DNA of 64,000 nt. Source: Pinus tabuliformis (lineage: Eukaryota > Streptophyta > Pinopsida > Pinales > Pinaceae). The position numbers and the translations under genes were made by a program. The notes beneath the pieces are model-generated. The model was not told where the DNA came from. It saw only the letters and a list, made by a program, of their open reading frames with translations, and did no database searches. This document shows positions 21,273 through 33,700 of this stretch, one piece after another; position 1 is the first letter of the stretch; every line of letters starts with the position of its first letter. The stretch spans positions 517,432,102 through 517,496,101 of the forward strand of contig CM062805.1 of assembly GCA_031772625.1 (NCBI GenBank), given 5' to 3'.

Positions 21273-22975
21273 TCAAGGTATATATCTTAACAAATCAACT
21301 TCTTTTTTGTCTCGTTCCAAGAACTTAATTTCCATCCAATCTAACTTGAATAGCCCTTCAAGTTCCTGAGCACATTCACTCACAAGTATTTTGTATTGTA
21401 AAGCCCTTTTTGCCTTCATAATGCGTACTATCGATGCATCAATAACAAAACGTCTGTCCTTATGAATATCCTCCTCCTCCGATGATTTTTTCTTCTCGCT
21501 CAGCAGTGGCATGGGAAGTTTTATCTTCCCTCTTTTATCTGCAAAATTACAATTGATTTTAAAGTCATCTGATGTCATTACCGTAATCAGGAATCTTGAG
21601 AAGAATTTTATACTTGTCACAGGCCAATGAATATAGAAGTCCATCAATTTCTTCCTCTGCCAAATTCAACTGCTTTTTGATATTGGAATAACTTAACTTT
21701 TCAGATGCATTGAACAACAATAATATTGCTGTTTGGCAAGTTGTTGCTATCATTTTTATTGATGTTCTATCAAACTTACCAATTACTGTACAGGATCCCA
21801 AGGAATATATCCATTTAAGTTGTTGATGTTGGGTTTCTGCAGAATAATAGTCTTGAAATGCTTCAACACATCTAACCATTTCTGGAGGTAAATTAATCTG
21901 AGGACGGTTGTACGTTGGCCAAAATCTAGTGGTCAATACTGTAACATTAAACTCTATTCTTGCAAGATGGATACTTCTATTATTTTTAAGATAATTTTCG
22001 AATTTACTTTGTCCCTCCTGCGATCTTGTCCAATCCGTAAGCATGCCAGCAATATGTAACGTTAATTGACTACCACATTTCTGTTTTAGCTTTGACAATA
22101 TGCTCTGCTCACGACCAACGTTTGCACTTTTACCGAACAGAATTGTAGAATTCAGCAAACACATCTTTATCCCAGATATACTCTACAAATTCCACCACAT
22201 TTTCAATTATATCGTCCCCTCTCAGCTTTTCGTTAGTACTATTTTCTTTAAGTACAGTATCACATAGTGTAGCCAGCCATTCTGCACTAGTGCCTCCTGC
22301 AATTCCTTTATTACAGAACACCTCAAATACTTCTTTCAAAACCCTGGAAAAAACAGTGTTCTGCTGAAAGAGATTAACAACATTTTTGGTATATTGGTCA
22401 CGTACTTCTATAACCTTCCTCACAAATGCAGACACTTCCTTCACCAATAAACTTTTATCCATTCCCCCTGCATTCTGCTTTAGCACAGCATCTTCAACTT
22501 GTTTAACAGGCGGTGTTACTTCACTAATAACATGCTGCTTAAAAAAATTGGCAATTGTTTCCCAGCCATTGGGCACTCCATCCAGTAGCCTCCCCATCAT
22601 CGAAAGATCGATATATCTATGTTCCCTTAGCAAGGCGAGGCATCCTGAATGTTCATCCTCAAGAAGATGTGTCATGTAATGGGAAAAGAGTACATTTTTC
22701 ACTTTGTCTAATAACTTGTGCTCGCTGCTCCCATGCAAATATCTGGCAACTCTGTCCTTCTCGAGTATGAGAGATTCATCCACCCTTGACATATAGTACG
22801 TATAGCTGGAATCATCTAAACTCCATGAAGCAGCCTTCCGAGAGTAGAAATGTGCAGTATGTTCCAACATGGCCACTTCAAAGTCATTTGTATAGAAATC
22901 CATGTCAACCTCCACGAAAATGGCCTCAACATCCTTCAAAAGAGACTCATTCCTTGGCTCTCCTTCACGCGCTTC
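21273..22975 (-). pseudogene. Cullin-1-like copy C, middle and C-terminal part
   Basis: Continuing from the N-terminal part at 29398-29942, it reads REGEPRNESLLKDVEAIFVE, then HFYSRKAASWSLDDSSYTYY, HLLEDEHSGCLALLREH, FKQHVISEV and EVFEVFCNKGIAGGTSAEWL, all cullin-1 landmarks. The cullin homology domain follows ([38 protein letters not shown]) and then the neddylation domain with IVRIMK intact, ending FLERDKKEVDLLRYIP. Damage compared with copies A and B: a 20-base deletion at FAEFY, a 5-base deletion at KIPD, and an in-frame loss of about ten codons (RRIEDLIERE) near the end. About 1.7 kb of coding DNA without introns, where plant CUL1 genes have many, points to a retroposed ancestor. A 6.4-kb copia element separates it from its N terminus. 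Confidence 0.92.
22971..22975 (+). repeat. Target-site duplication GCTTC of the copia insertion (left copy)
   Basis: GCTTC at 22971-22975 is repeated at 29398-29402 right after the 3' LTR. Dropping the element and one copy joins cullin codons VIDEA and REGEP, matching the order expected in CUL1, which confirms that the two cullin parts were one gene. Confidence 0.95.
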
Positions 22976-24001
22976 TGTTGAATTTGTAATTTCAACGCAG
23001 GCGAACAGCGCCCGAAACCGTTCAGCAAACCCCCCTGAAATATTTCGCACCAGCTTTTCGGCGAAGGGATATTCCGGCGATCAACTCCGATAAAATTTAG
23101 TGTTGACGCGTGGCTCTCCCCATATGTCAGCGAACGTAATATTTCGGGAGGTAAAGTTCAACTCAAAATTGGCTTCCGAAATTGATCTCCGTCGTCCGAT
23201 CTGCTCCGCCGTCGATTGCCTGAAGCTGCATACGAGCCTGCATTGAATTAAATCATGCGTGAAGTAAAAGTCAAGTTTTGGGTTGACCGCTTTCAAGTAA
23301 TTAAAATTATTTACTCCGGTTGGCAAAGCATTTAAGTTTTTTTTATACGGCCTATATTATAATCGTTTTCTTTTGTTAACATAGGTAAGATATATGTAAT
23401 ACGTTTTTTTTTGTTGTTATTGTGTGGTTGACCATTTTGAGAAACGCATTGTGGTGCCTGCGCGTGTTTTTTTTGTGGTATGTATTGAGCGCACAACAGT
23501 GCGAGAAATCATATACAACAGGGATGTATTGTATTGGTTTGCCATCGCAGAACCAAGAAATAGCATGAAATTGTTTTGTAATATCCACAGCAGTGGAAAA
23601 CAAGAAGTGAAAGAGCGCATGGTGTGAGTTTGTTTTATATAAGTGAATGTAATGAAATTTTGACTGTGTATGTAAAAATTTGTTTTACAGCAGTAATTTA
23701 AAAAGGGTTTTACAGCAGTAAACCCAGCACAGTAAATTCTCAGGTGGAGAGAGAGTTGTTTTGGTTGAATGTTGTTTTTGGTAAATCCCTCTCAGTAAAA
23801 GAGGAAGAAATATGTTGTTTCAGGTATTTTTATTTTAAATGAATATCAATCATTTTATGGTGGTGAAATACTCTGTTTCTCAGTAAATTTTTTTTTAAGC
23901 TTCCCTGTGCACAAAAGATCCTGGAGTGAAGGAAACAGAGCATTGACTCTGTGGAGTTTATTTTCTGTGTTTTTGGGATTTTATTAGAAAAATCCCCAAC
24001 A
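22976..24001 (+). repeat. 5' LTR of the copia element in cullin C
   Basis: The LTR runs from TGTTGAATTTG to CCCCAACA, 1026 bp, with short inverted TGTTG/CAACA ends. A TATA-like TTTATATAAG lies at about 23634-23643 and a likely R/U5 region follows, with a T-rich stretch before AAGCTTCCCTGTGC. It ends two bases before the primer site. Confidence 0.97.
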
Positions 24002-24002
24002 G

Positions 24003-24014
24003 TGGTATCAGAGC
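24003..24014 (+). other. Primer-binding site (tRNA-iMet type) of the copia element
   Basis: TGGTATCAGAGC, the standard complement of the initiator methionine tRNA 3' end used by most plant copia elements, begins one base after the LTR. Confidence 0.95.
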
Positions 24015-24216
24015 AGGTTTAGGCTCTTTGAAAGTGTTCAAGAAGCTGAAGGGAGGAGTCTTTTGTTGCAGCAATAGATCTTCTCCAGCAGAGTGAAGGC
24101 TCAGTCAGCAAAATACTCAGGTATTTCACAAAGTTTTTTTTATGTTTTGCTGAAAAAGCAGTCAGTTGTTTTAAAATACACAGTCAAGAAATTGAAGCAT
24201 AGTTGAGGCTGCAAGA

Positions 24217-27200
24217 ATGGCTGGCACAAGCACCAGTAATAGCATGGGAATGCAGCTCCCATTATTTGATGGTAAAAACTATGACTATTGGGCAATAACA
24301 TTGAAAGTCTTGTTTGCTTCCCAAGACTTATGGTAAATAGTTTAGGAAGGTTTTGAACAACCAGCAGATGAAAATGAGTTTAATGCATTAACTCAAAGAG
24401 AGAAGGATCTGCTGAAGAGCTGCAAGAAGAAGGATTCAAATGCCCTTTTCTTCTTGTATCAAGCAGTGCATGGAAGCGTGTTTCCAAGATTAGCAGCAGC
24501 TAAGACATCCAATGAAGCATGGCAAACCCTCAAGACAGCCTATCAAGGCATGGAGAAAGTGAAGACAACAAAACTACAATTGCTGAGGAAGGATTTTGAG
24601 AATCTGTGCATGAAGGAGTCTGACAACATTGACTCATTCTTCACACATGTAATTGGTTTGGTCACACAGATAAGGACTCATGGAGAAACCCTTGAAGATA
24701 GGAGGATTGTGGAGAAAATATTGAGGGTCTTACCCTCAAAGTTTGATGCAATTGTCACCACCATTGAAGAGACAAAGGATCTCTCAAAATTTTTAGTTGA
24801 TGAGCTTCATGCATCACTGATAACACATGAGCAGAGGTTGAGTAGGAATGAAAACTCATCTCTAGAGCAAGCCTTCAAGACCCAGATGTCCTTTGGAAGA
24901 GGAAGAGGTCAAGGCAAAGGAAACAAAAGAGGAAGAGGCAGAAGCCAGAACAGAGGTGGAAGGAACAGCCCAGCAAATGCACAAGGAAGAGGCAGCAATC
25001 CAAATCAGAACCAAGGCCAAGGCAGCAGCCAACAAGGAGGACAACATCATGTTCAAGGACAAAGGTATGAAAAATCCAATGTCCAATGCTATTATTGTAA
25101 AAGATATGGGCATTATGCCAGTGAATGTAGGAAGAAGCAACATGATATGAGTAATAGACAAAATGCAAATGTCACTAGAGAAAACATCAGCCAAAATAAT
25201 GTGTTGTTAGCCTGTAACATGGCTGAAACAAACAGTGAGGACATTTGGTTTTTAGACTCAGGTTGCAGCAACCATATGACAGGAAACATAGCCTTCTTTT
25301 CTGCCCTAGATAAATATGTGAAATCAGAAGTTACACTAGGAACTGATAGCAAAATTTCTGTTATGGGAAAAGGAGAGGTAAAAATATTTACAAAGCAAGG
25401 AGAAAGGAAAACCATAGCAGATGTATACTATGTCCCCGGAATGAGATGTAACCTCTTGAGTATTGGACAGCTTGTCCATAAGGGGTACAATGTTTTCTTT
25501 AAAAATGATGTATGCACCATCATGGATATAGCACCCAGCAAAAGATGCATTGCTGAAGTAAAGATGACAAGGAACAGGATGTTCCCTCTCCGGATCAGGG
25601 CAGATTTGAAAAACAAAAATGAAATTGCAGCAGTCACCCAAGAGGCTTTCCAAAGCGTGCCAAAGGATGAAAATTGGTTGTGGCACTTGAGATTTGGACA
25701 TCTCAATTTTGGAGGTCTAAACTTGTTGAGTAGGAAAAGAATGGTAAGAGGATTACCATTGATAGAGAAACCGGATAGCCTATGTGAAGGTTGCATTTTG
25801 GGGAAACAACATAGAGAAAGTTTTCCATCAAGTAAGAGCATAAGGGCAAAGGCACCCTTAGAGATCATCCACTCAGATTTATGTGGACCGATGCAAGCTC
25901 CATCATTAGCAGGCAGCCAATATTTCCTAACATTCATTGATGACTTTACAAGAAAAACTTGGGTATATTTTCTTAAAAACAAAAGTGAAGTGTTTGAGAA
26001 ATTCCAAAATTTCAAGGCATTAGTGGAAAACCAAAGCGGGTTGCATATTAAAGTTTTGAGAACTGATAGAGGAGGTGAGTATATCTCCAAGGAGTTTCTA
26101 CGATTTTGTAGAGAAAATGGAATTCACAAACAATTTACAGCTAGGTACACCCCACAGCAAAATGGAGTTGATGAAAGGAAGAATAGGACCATCATGGATA
26201 TGGCGAGGAGCATGTTGAAGGCAAAGCATTTGCCAAATGATTATTGGGCTGAAGCTGTAAATTGTGCAATTTACATTTTGAACAGATGTCCTACAAAAGC
26301 AGTGATGAACAAAGTGCCGAAAGAAGCATGCAGTGGGAGAAAGCAAGGAGTCACCCACATGAGAGTTTTTGGATGTGTGGCCTATGCACACATACCAGAT
26401 CAGCTAAGGAGGAAGTTGAACAGCAAAGGGGAGAAATGTATTTTCATTGGATACAGTGAGGAATCCAAAGCTTACAGGTTGTATATCCCATCTACCAAGA
26501 AGTTTTTTGTCAGCAGAGATGTTCAATTCATTGAAGAGGAAGCTTGGGATGGAAGCATAGAGAAAACAATGAATGTTAAAAACTGTTTGTCTCATGATGA
26601 AGATGATGAAGAGGTGGCTGAAATGCATCCCCAAACAGCAGCGCCAACACAAGGACAACAAGGGACACCATTGAGGATAAATGAGAGTGCTTCTCCAAGC
26701 ACACCACAAGGAGGAAATTCAAGTGCATCTTCAAGCACTTGCACACCAAGTGAAAGAGGCAAGAAATTTAGAAATCTAAGTGATATTTATGATGAAGAAA
26801 TGAATTCCTTATTTGCCTTGTATTGTCATGTTGATGATCCTATTCATTTCGAGGATGCAATCAAAGATAGGAAATGGATAGAAGCTATGGATGAAGAGAT
26901 AAATGCCATAGAGAGAAACAAAACATGGGACTTGGTTGAGCTACCGAAAGGCAAAGAAGTTATTGGAGTCAAATGGGTTTACAAGACCAAGAGCAATGCT
27001 GAAGGCAAGATAGGAAGGCACAAGGCAACGCTGGTTGTCAAGGGGTACAAGCAGCAGTATGGGAGAGATTATGAGGAGACTTTCGCACCGGTTGCAAGAA
27101 TGGAAACCGTGAGAGCAGTGCTGTCCATAGCAGCTCAAAACAAATGGAAAGTCTACCAAATGGACGTGAAGTCAGCATTCCTAAATGGAGTGTTAAAGGA

Positions 27201-28281
27201 AGAGGTTTATGTTGAACAACGTCTAGGCTATGAGAAGAAAGGTGAAGAGCACAAAGTGTGCAAATTGAAGAAGGCTCTTTATGGGCTGAAGCAAGCGCCA
27301 AGAGCATGGTACAGCAGGATAGATTCATATCTATTGGATAATGAATTCGACAAGTGTGAGGGAGAACCCACAGTCTACATCAAAGAAAAAGATGGTAAAA
27401 TTTTAATTGTTGTCTTATATGTTGATGATGTTATTTTCACAGGTAATGATGATCAGCTTATTGAGAATTTTAAATCAGTCATGAAGGAGGAATTTGAAAT
27501 GACTGACATGGGTTTCTTGAGATACTTCTTAGGCATAGAAGTAGATCAAAATGAAAAATGATTTTTTATCTCACAAACTAGATATGTAAATCAAGTGTTG
27601 GGCAGATTTAACATGCAAGAATGCAAAGCAGCGATCACTCCCACAGTAATGGGATTAAAACTCAGCAGAGAGGACAACATCAAGGATTTTGATCCTAGTT
27701 TGTACAAGAGCATTGTTGGCAGCCTTATGTATTTAACAGCTACTAGGTCTGACATTATGTTTGCTGTTAGTTTAATTTCCAGATTCATGGAGAGGCCAAA
27801 GGAGGCACATTGGCAGGCAGCAAAAAGAATTTTAAGGCATGTCAAAGGTACCAAAATGTTTGGAATTTTATATAATGTCTCAGAAATTTCAGATTTGGTT
27901 GGATACACTGATAGTGATTGGGCTGGAAGTGTAGATGATCGGAAAAGCACTTCTGGTTATATTTTTCATATGGGTTCAGGAGCCATTTCATGGGCTTCTA
28001 AGAAGCAATCCATTGTAGCATTGTCTACAACAGAGGCTGAATATGTGGCAGCTACAGCAGCAGCATGTCAAGCAGTGTGGATGAGAAGAATGTTGAGAAG
28101 CTTAGGCCAAGAGCAGATAAAAGCGACAGTGATCTTTTGTGACAATAGCTCAGCTATTGCATTGTCAAAGAATTCAGTGTTTCATAAGAGAACGAAACAC
28201 ATTGATACAAGGTTTCACTACATCAGAGAATTGGTGAACAATGGAGAAATTGTCCTAGAACATTGCAGGACTCAGGAATAG
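24217..28281 (+). mobile_element. gag-pol region of the copia element
   Basis: Gag starts near 24217 (MAGTSTSNSMGMQLPLFDGK, the DUF4219/UBN2-type start) and ends with a Gly/Arg-rich stretch and the knuckle CYYCKRYGHYASEC (about 25087-25128). Protease carries WFLDSGCSNHMTG (about 25246). The GAG-pre-integrase zinc finger has LWHLRFGHL...CEGCILGK. The integrase core has HSDLCGPM, RTDRGGEY and QNGVDERKNR. RT has WVYKTKSNAEGK, YQMDVKSAFLNG and YVDDV (about 27418). RNase H has YTDSDWAG and LSTTEAEYVA, ending near 28281. It is largely open with a few breaks. Confidence 0.95.
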
Positions 28282-28374
28282 GTTGCAGACATCTTGACAA
28301 AGCCACTGGATCAGAAAAGCTTTGAATTCTTGAGGAAGTGTTTGGGTATGACCGAATGCCCAGCAGTTGAAATT

Positions 28375-28383
28375 AAAGGGGAG
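28375..28383 (+). other. Polypurine tract of the copia element
   Basis: AAAGGGGAG lies immediately before the 3' LTR start, as expected for the primer of plus-strand DNA synthesis. Confidence 0.85.
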
Positions 28384-29397
28384 TGTTGAATTTGTAATTT
28401 CAACGCAGGCGAACAACGCCCGAAACCGTTCAGCAAACCCGCCTGAAATATTTCGCACCAGCTTTCCGGCGAAGGGATATTCCGGCGATCAACCCAGATA
28501 AAATTTAGTGTTGACGCGTGGCTCTCCCCATACGTCAGCCAACGTAATATTTCGGGAGGTAAAGTTCAACCCAAAATTGGCTTCCGAAATTGATCTCCGT
28601 CGTTCGATCTGCTCCCGCGCTCTCCGCCATCGATTGCCTGAAGCTGCATACGAGCCTGCATTGAATTAAATCATGCGTGAAGTAAAAGTCAAGTTTTGGG
28701 TTGACCACTGTCAAGTAATTAAAATTATTTACTCCGGTTGGCAAAGCATTTAAGTTTTTTTTATACGGCCTACATTATAATCGTTTTCTTTTGTTAACAT
28801 AGATAAGATATATGTAATACGTTTTTTTTGTTGTTATTGTGTGGTTGACCATTTTGAGAAACGCAGTGTGGTGCCTGCGCATGTTTTTTTGTGGTATGTA
28901 TTGAGCGCACAGCAGTGCGAGAAATCATATACAACAGGGATGTATTGTATTGGTTTGCCATCGCAGAATCAAGAAATAGCATGAAATTTTTTTGTAATAT
29001 CCACAGTAGTGGAAAACAAGAAGTGAAAGAGCGCATGGTGTGAGTTTGTTTTATATAAGTGAATGTAATGAAATTTTTACTGTATGTAAAAATTTGTTTT
29101 ACAGCAGTAATGTAAAAAGGGTTTTACAGCAGTAAACCGGTGGAGACAGAGTTGTTTTGGTTGAATGTTGTTTTTGGTAAATCCCTCTCAGTAAAAGAGG
29201 AAGAAATATGTTGTTTCAGGTATTTTTATTTTAAATGAATATCAATCATTTTATGGTGGTGAAATACTCTGTTTCTCAGTAAAATTTTTTTTAAGCTTCC
29301 CTGTGCACAAAAGATCCTGGAGTGAAGGAAACAGAGCATTGCCTCTGTGGAGTTTATTTTCTGTGTTTTTGGGATTTTATCAGAAAAATCCCCAACA
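28384..29397 (+). repeat. 3' LTR of the copia element in cullin C
   Basis: 1014 bp, same ends as the 5' LTR (TGTTGAATTTG to CCCCAACA), TATA-like TTATATAA at about 29051. It differs from the 5' LTR by scattered substitutions and a few short indels. Confidence 0.97.
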
Positions 29398-29942
29398 GCT
29401 TCATCAATAACACCAATTACCGCATTCTTCAAATTCAGTTGCCGAAAAAACAGGTCTCGGAAGTACATGAATCCAGTTTCTGTGACTGAAGGAAAACCAA
29501 GCAGCAGCTCAAAGGTGGCAGAACGTTATAAACAACCGAGGAGAACGACCATCCAACGGAGCATCGCCTTGAAAATTTTCCAGCGTTTGACAAGTTCTCT
29601 CAACAACAGCTGATCATCATTTTGTTCCCTCAAAGCCGGTGAGACCATTAAGGTGATGTACTCTTTAACGGAGTCCCCGTATCTATTATAGAGTTCTTCA
29701 CAACATGGTTTCTCCGGAAATTTTTGACTGCACAGATAGTAGACGATAGTGTAAATAACCACTCTCTCGTCGGTGTTCACCTGAAAGTTGATATCTCCCT
29801 CCAGCCGGCTCCTTAGCTGTAGGATAGCTTCGTAAATAAAAGCCCAACCTTCTTCCAGATCAACAATATCATCTTTCACGGCCCTATTGACAATAGCCCA
29901 TCCTTCCGGAAGGTTTATGATATTTCCACTGCTCCTCGTCAT
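29398..29942 (-). pseudogene. Cullin-1-like copy C, N-terminal part
   Basis: From the ATG at 29942 it reads MTRSSGNIINLPEGWAIVNR, VDLEEGWAFIYEAILQLRSR, ERVVIYTIVYYLCSQKFPEK, ELYNRYGDSVKEYITLMVSP and LLLRELVKRWKIFKAMLRWM, the SKP1-binding N-terminal repeat of cullin-1. A TAA appears soon after LRWM (near 29526) in a region out of register with copy D; farther on the normal phrase YFRDLFFRQLNLKNAVIGVI and DEA is readable up to the copia insertion. The EGWA...V-A motif occurs twice in tandem (LPEGWAIVNRAV and LEEGWAFIYEAI), a feature shared with copy D. DNA upstream of the ATG has no clear TATA box. Confidence 0.9.
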
Positions 29943-30344
29943 TTTGAAACCAAAGTGGCCAACTGTGATGAGAAGCTTTGAGAAAACAGTGCCACCGCAA
30001 AACAACAAAAATTCAAATTTGATCCCTTTTATTAGATCCATAATAATAAAATTCAAAGTTCAATGAATATACACTTAAATGTTCATGATATTAGGTATCA
30101 CGCTTTGATATATTTTTTCAATTATAATAAAACTGGTAAATTGAATAATAATAATAATGCAAACACAGACGTAAAAAGTGATGGCGTTATGTTTCTTTTA
30201 AACGTAGACGTAAACTATGATGGTGTTATTTTTCGTTTTCGTTTCCCCTCTTTTCATTTTTTTTAATCTATCTTTTTTAATGCTATTATGGGATTGTGTT
30301 TATTTTATTTTTGTGTAAATGAGATTATCTACACGGTATTATAA
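29943..30344. other. AT-rich DNA upstream of cullin C, no gene seen
   Basis: It holds several A/T-rich runs (AATAATAATAATAAT near 30140) and GTAGACGTAAA phrases. It could contain the promoter of the former cullin or the start of the old gypsy LTR; neither is demonstrable. Confidence 0.4.
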
Positions 30345-30724
30345 CTCTAAGGAGTATTGAGTTGTGTTATAACTATGTAATTAATAAGGGGTTGCATTTT
30401 ATTTTATAGTAATTAAGAGTGGATAGGGATACATAACATAGAGAGGGTTTGCGTATTATAGTAGCTTATAAGCCACAATTATCACTTCTTTGTACCTACA
30501 CTCGTTTTTCATTCAGAGAAAGAGAATAGAGCAACCTCACTTTCTAGAAAGGGTATAATTCCTAGGTTATATGTTGTCTCAATTATGGTTTTTGAGTTTC
30601 ATTTCACTCCTCTCTATGTTCTACATATTTTGTCTATTTCATAGATAAGCATAACAAAATAATAAACAAATCTAGAAATATAAGGAGAAATTAACCCTCA
30701 TACCATAGATTTTGGATTTCAAGT
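30345..30724 (+). repeat. LTR-like end of the old gypsy, left copy
   Basis: Bases 30345-30724 match 54880-55325 in order, for example TTCTTTGTAC, ATTCAGAGAAAGAGA/ATTCAAAGAAAGAGA, CAACTATGGTTT-like text and AATCTAGAAATATA. Divergence is high. The left copy precedes decayed gypsy coding DNA and the right copy comes after it (with nested elements between), so I infer they are the two LTRs of one old element; exact ends cannot be fixed. Confidence 0.5.
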
Positions 30725-33700
30725 ATAATTACTTATGCAAATTTTTACAATTATTCATATTGTAAGATGAAATTTTCTAATAGAAATGTGTTTTTGAATT
30801 TAGTTTGTCCAATGTTTCAAGAAATTTGATTCATTTTCAATATTTTTTTAATAATTTACTCAAAATTTTTATAATGGCTAATTTCTTTCCCATTTTGTTT
30901 ATTCTCCTCGCGACACCTATTCATGTAATCTCAAAGATTTGATGTCCCTAATGATGGGTTGAGTGTGAACCCAAAGCATTGGACAAACTAAACTAAAAAA
31001 TGACAGTTCTCTTCCAAGAATTCATCTTAAAGTATAATTTCATTACATCTATTGTAATCAACTATCGAGTGGGATATCCACAACAATTTATAGATCATAT
31101 TGGTTTGAGAGTGGGTTTCTTTAGGTATATTGTGGGGATTTGCAGGAAGTCCATATTGGCTAAGCTAAAATTGATAAAGTCCCATTGATGGCCAAATATC
31201 TATTAATAACCCTCAAGATCTCGCAAAGTAGAGGTTTGTGTGACTAGAAGGACAAGGTGTAGATATAAATTGTAATGCAATCCTCCTTATGTCAACCTTG
31301 AATATTTTTCTCAGGCTATTTGGAGAATATTGGGGCTTTAATACTAAGGTCAAATTGGAGTGGAAACCAATAGATCAAGAAGAACTAGAGAGGAAGTATA
31401 AGAAAAAACTTGAAAATAAGAAACCCAATTCAAGCATCACGAACCATTCATAGTCCCTATTTAAAGTGGAAGCAAAGGTTGACATAAAGCCATATTAAGG
31501 TGATATTGATTCCATAAAGTTAAATCACTAGTTGCAACAATTATAAGTTTATTTATGTGTTCATCATATAAGGGAAGAACACACAATTTTCTTTTCTCAA
31601 TTAAAATTAGAATGTCATGCCCTAATCTAGTGGGAAATCAACACTGAGACCTTGAGATATTAGGGAGATCACTTAGTGGCTATGTGGGAGGAATTCAAAA
31701 CCCTCATAAATTCCTAATTTTACCCTATGAAGTATGTATAATACCATTGGATCCAATGGCATTACTTAAGGCGAAGGCATGGGTAGAGTGTGTAGGAGTA
31801 CACCACATAATTTACAAACATGGTCATAATAATAGGTATCTACTCAAAGAACCCATAGAAAATTCTCAACTATATTGGGAGTTTCCATAACCAATTATGA
31901 AAGGAAGTGATGATGTGGAAGCTCAGATCAATGGATATTGAGGCATGTGTACATGCAAAAGTCTTAGAGAACACAGGCCAAAAGAAAGGGAAATCAAGTG
32001 GGTCAAAGTGGAAAGAGCACCAACAAGCTTCCCGGGAGGGGGGAGAAAAAGTAGAAATGGGGGTAGGACAAAAGGATAATAGCCACTGAACACCAGTGTG
32101 AATATCATAGTGTCATTGCAACCATTGTAAGATTGACAATCGTACACAAGATAAGTGTTGGAAGTTGAATCTAGGATTTAACTTAAGAATGAAAATAAGG
32201 ATACTAATATGAAAAATATCATGGCCACATATTTAAGTAATTCAATGGAAAGAAACTTGAACATGGATCAAAATATTGTCTATACATCAATATAGAAGGG
32301 ATGGATTTGAGTAGCCTTTGGTAACATGAAGAGAACAAAAATACCAGACTCTTCCACATAGATATAAGTAAAGAAGACAAATATTGATGCTATGTTTCAT
32401 TCAGTATCATAGCATAATCTCATTACAATAGAGCTAGTCAACAAATTGGGATTGGAAGTTCATGATCATCCATTCCCATATCCATTAGCATAGGTAAATA
32501 AGGATGTAGAAATAAAGGTAACCAAATAGTGGAAAATTATATTTTCCATTGATATTGATTTTATTAATGAAGTAGAACTAGATGTATTCCCTTTTGATGT
32601 ATGTGGAGTGGTGTTTGGAAGTCCCTACATGTATATGTAAGATCCAATCTTCATGTAGAGAGACAACCCATAAAACCTCATCCAGGATGGAAAATCCTTC
32701 GCCATCAATTCACATAGGGGAAATTCCAAATTCTCATTGTTAAGTGCCAACCAAGTCAATAAACTATTCATTTCTTGAAAGAAGTATGTTTTACTATTTT
32801 GAAGAGAAATTCAGTCTATAGAAGAGTTAGTGAGAGAAAAATCATCCTTGGAGGGGTGTAATAAAGAATAGAAACAATAAATGGAAGGGATTCTATAGGT
32901 ATAGATGGGTGTGTTCTAGGAGCCTTAAGGGATACCATCCAAGATGAAACTGAAGCACAAGATCCATATTTTTCTGGACTCCTCAAATGATGCCAGTGAG
33001 GTGAAGAAGAAGTTGCATCATTTGAAACAATGTGTCATTCAACCAAGTACCTCACCATGTGGCTCACCCATCATAATTGTGCCAAAGAAGGATGGGACTT
33101 GGTGGATGTATAGTGATTAAAAAGAATTAAACAAAATTATTCTCAGGAATAGGTACCCCATGCCTACGATAAATGATCTACTAGATCAATTGTAGCAATC
33201 TAAATACTTCACCAAGATTGACTCAAAGTCTAGATATCAAAAGGTTTTATTTTAAAAGGAAGATATTAGAAGACTTACTTTTTAAAATAGGAAAGATATG
33301 TAATAGTGGTTAGTCATGTTGTTTCACCAATATAATTCACTAGCTACATTTATGAGGTTATTGAATGATATATTGCGCCATTCTATAGATCCATTTATCG
33401 TTATATTTCTGGATGATATAATTCTATACAATGCTACCTGAGAGGAGTAAATACCACATTTGATATAGTTTCTAGAAACATTAAAGAAGCACCAACTACT
33501 AGAATATCTCATGAAGTGTGAGTTTACAAAATAATGTTTGGTGTATCTAGGGTGTGTGATAGGTGGATGAGAGCTAAATATATACCTTTCCAATATTGGG
33601 GCCATCATGCAGTGGTTAGTTCCTCTTAAATATTTTGAGGTTACGAGATTCATTGGGGAATTATAGTACCTGAGGGAATTCATATTGTCATTTTTAGTTG

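Larger units (their letters stand above)
22976..29397 (+). mobile_element. Ty1-copia element inserted in cullin copy C
   Basis: A complete-looking element of 6422 bp has two ~1-kb LTRs, a primer site, a polypurine tract and a gag-pol region in the order gag, protease, integrase, RT, RNase H that defines copia. It is flanked by GCTTC on both sides and lies opposite to the cullin it interrupts. The LTRs agree at roughly 96-97% by eye, so the insertion is moderately young (a few million years, possibly up to ~10, at slow conifer rates). The coding region looks nearly whole with only a few breaks. The phrases are those of Tork/Tnt1-type plant copia; the exact lineage is not settled. Confidence 0.97.

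Noticed and set aside
22386-23093. Plus-strand ORFs opposite the cullin C pseudogene
   Set aside because: Shadows of the antisense cullin reading; no own motif.
24862-26709. Several antisense ORFs of 95-220 codons opposite the copia gag-pol
   Set aside because: They are shadows of the long sense coding region, with compositions expected from reverse reading and no family motif.
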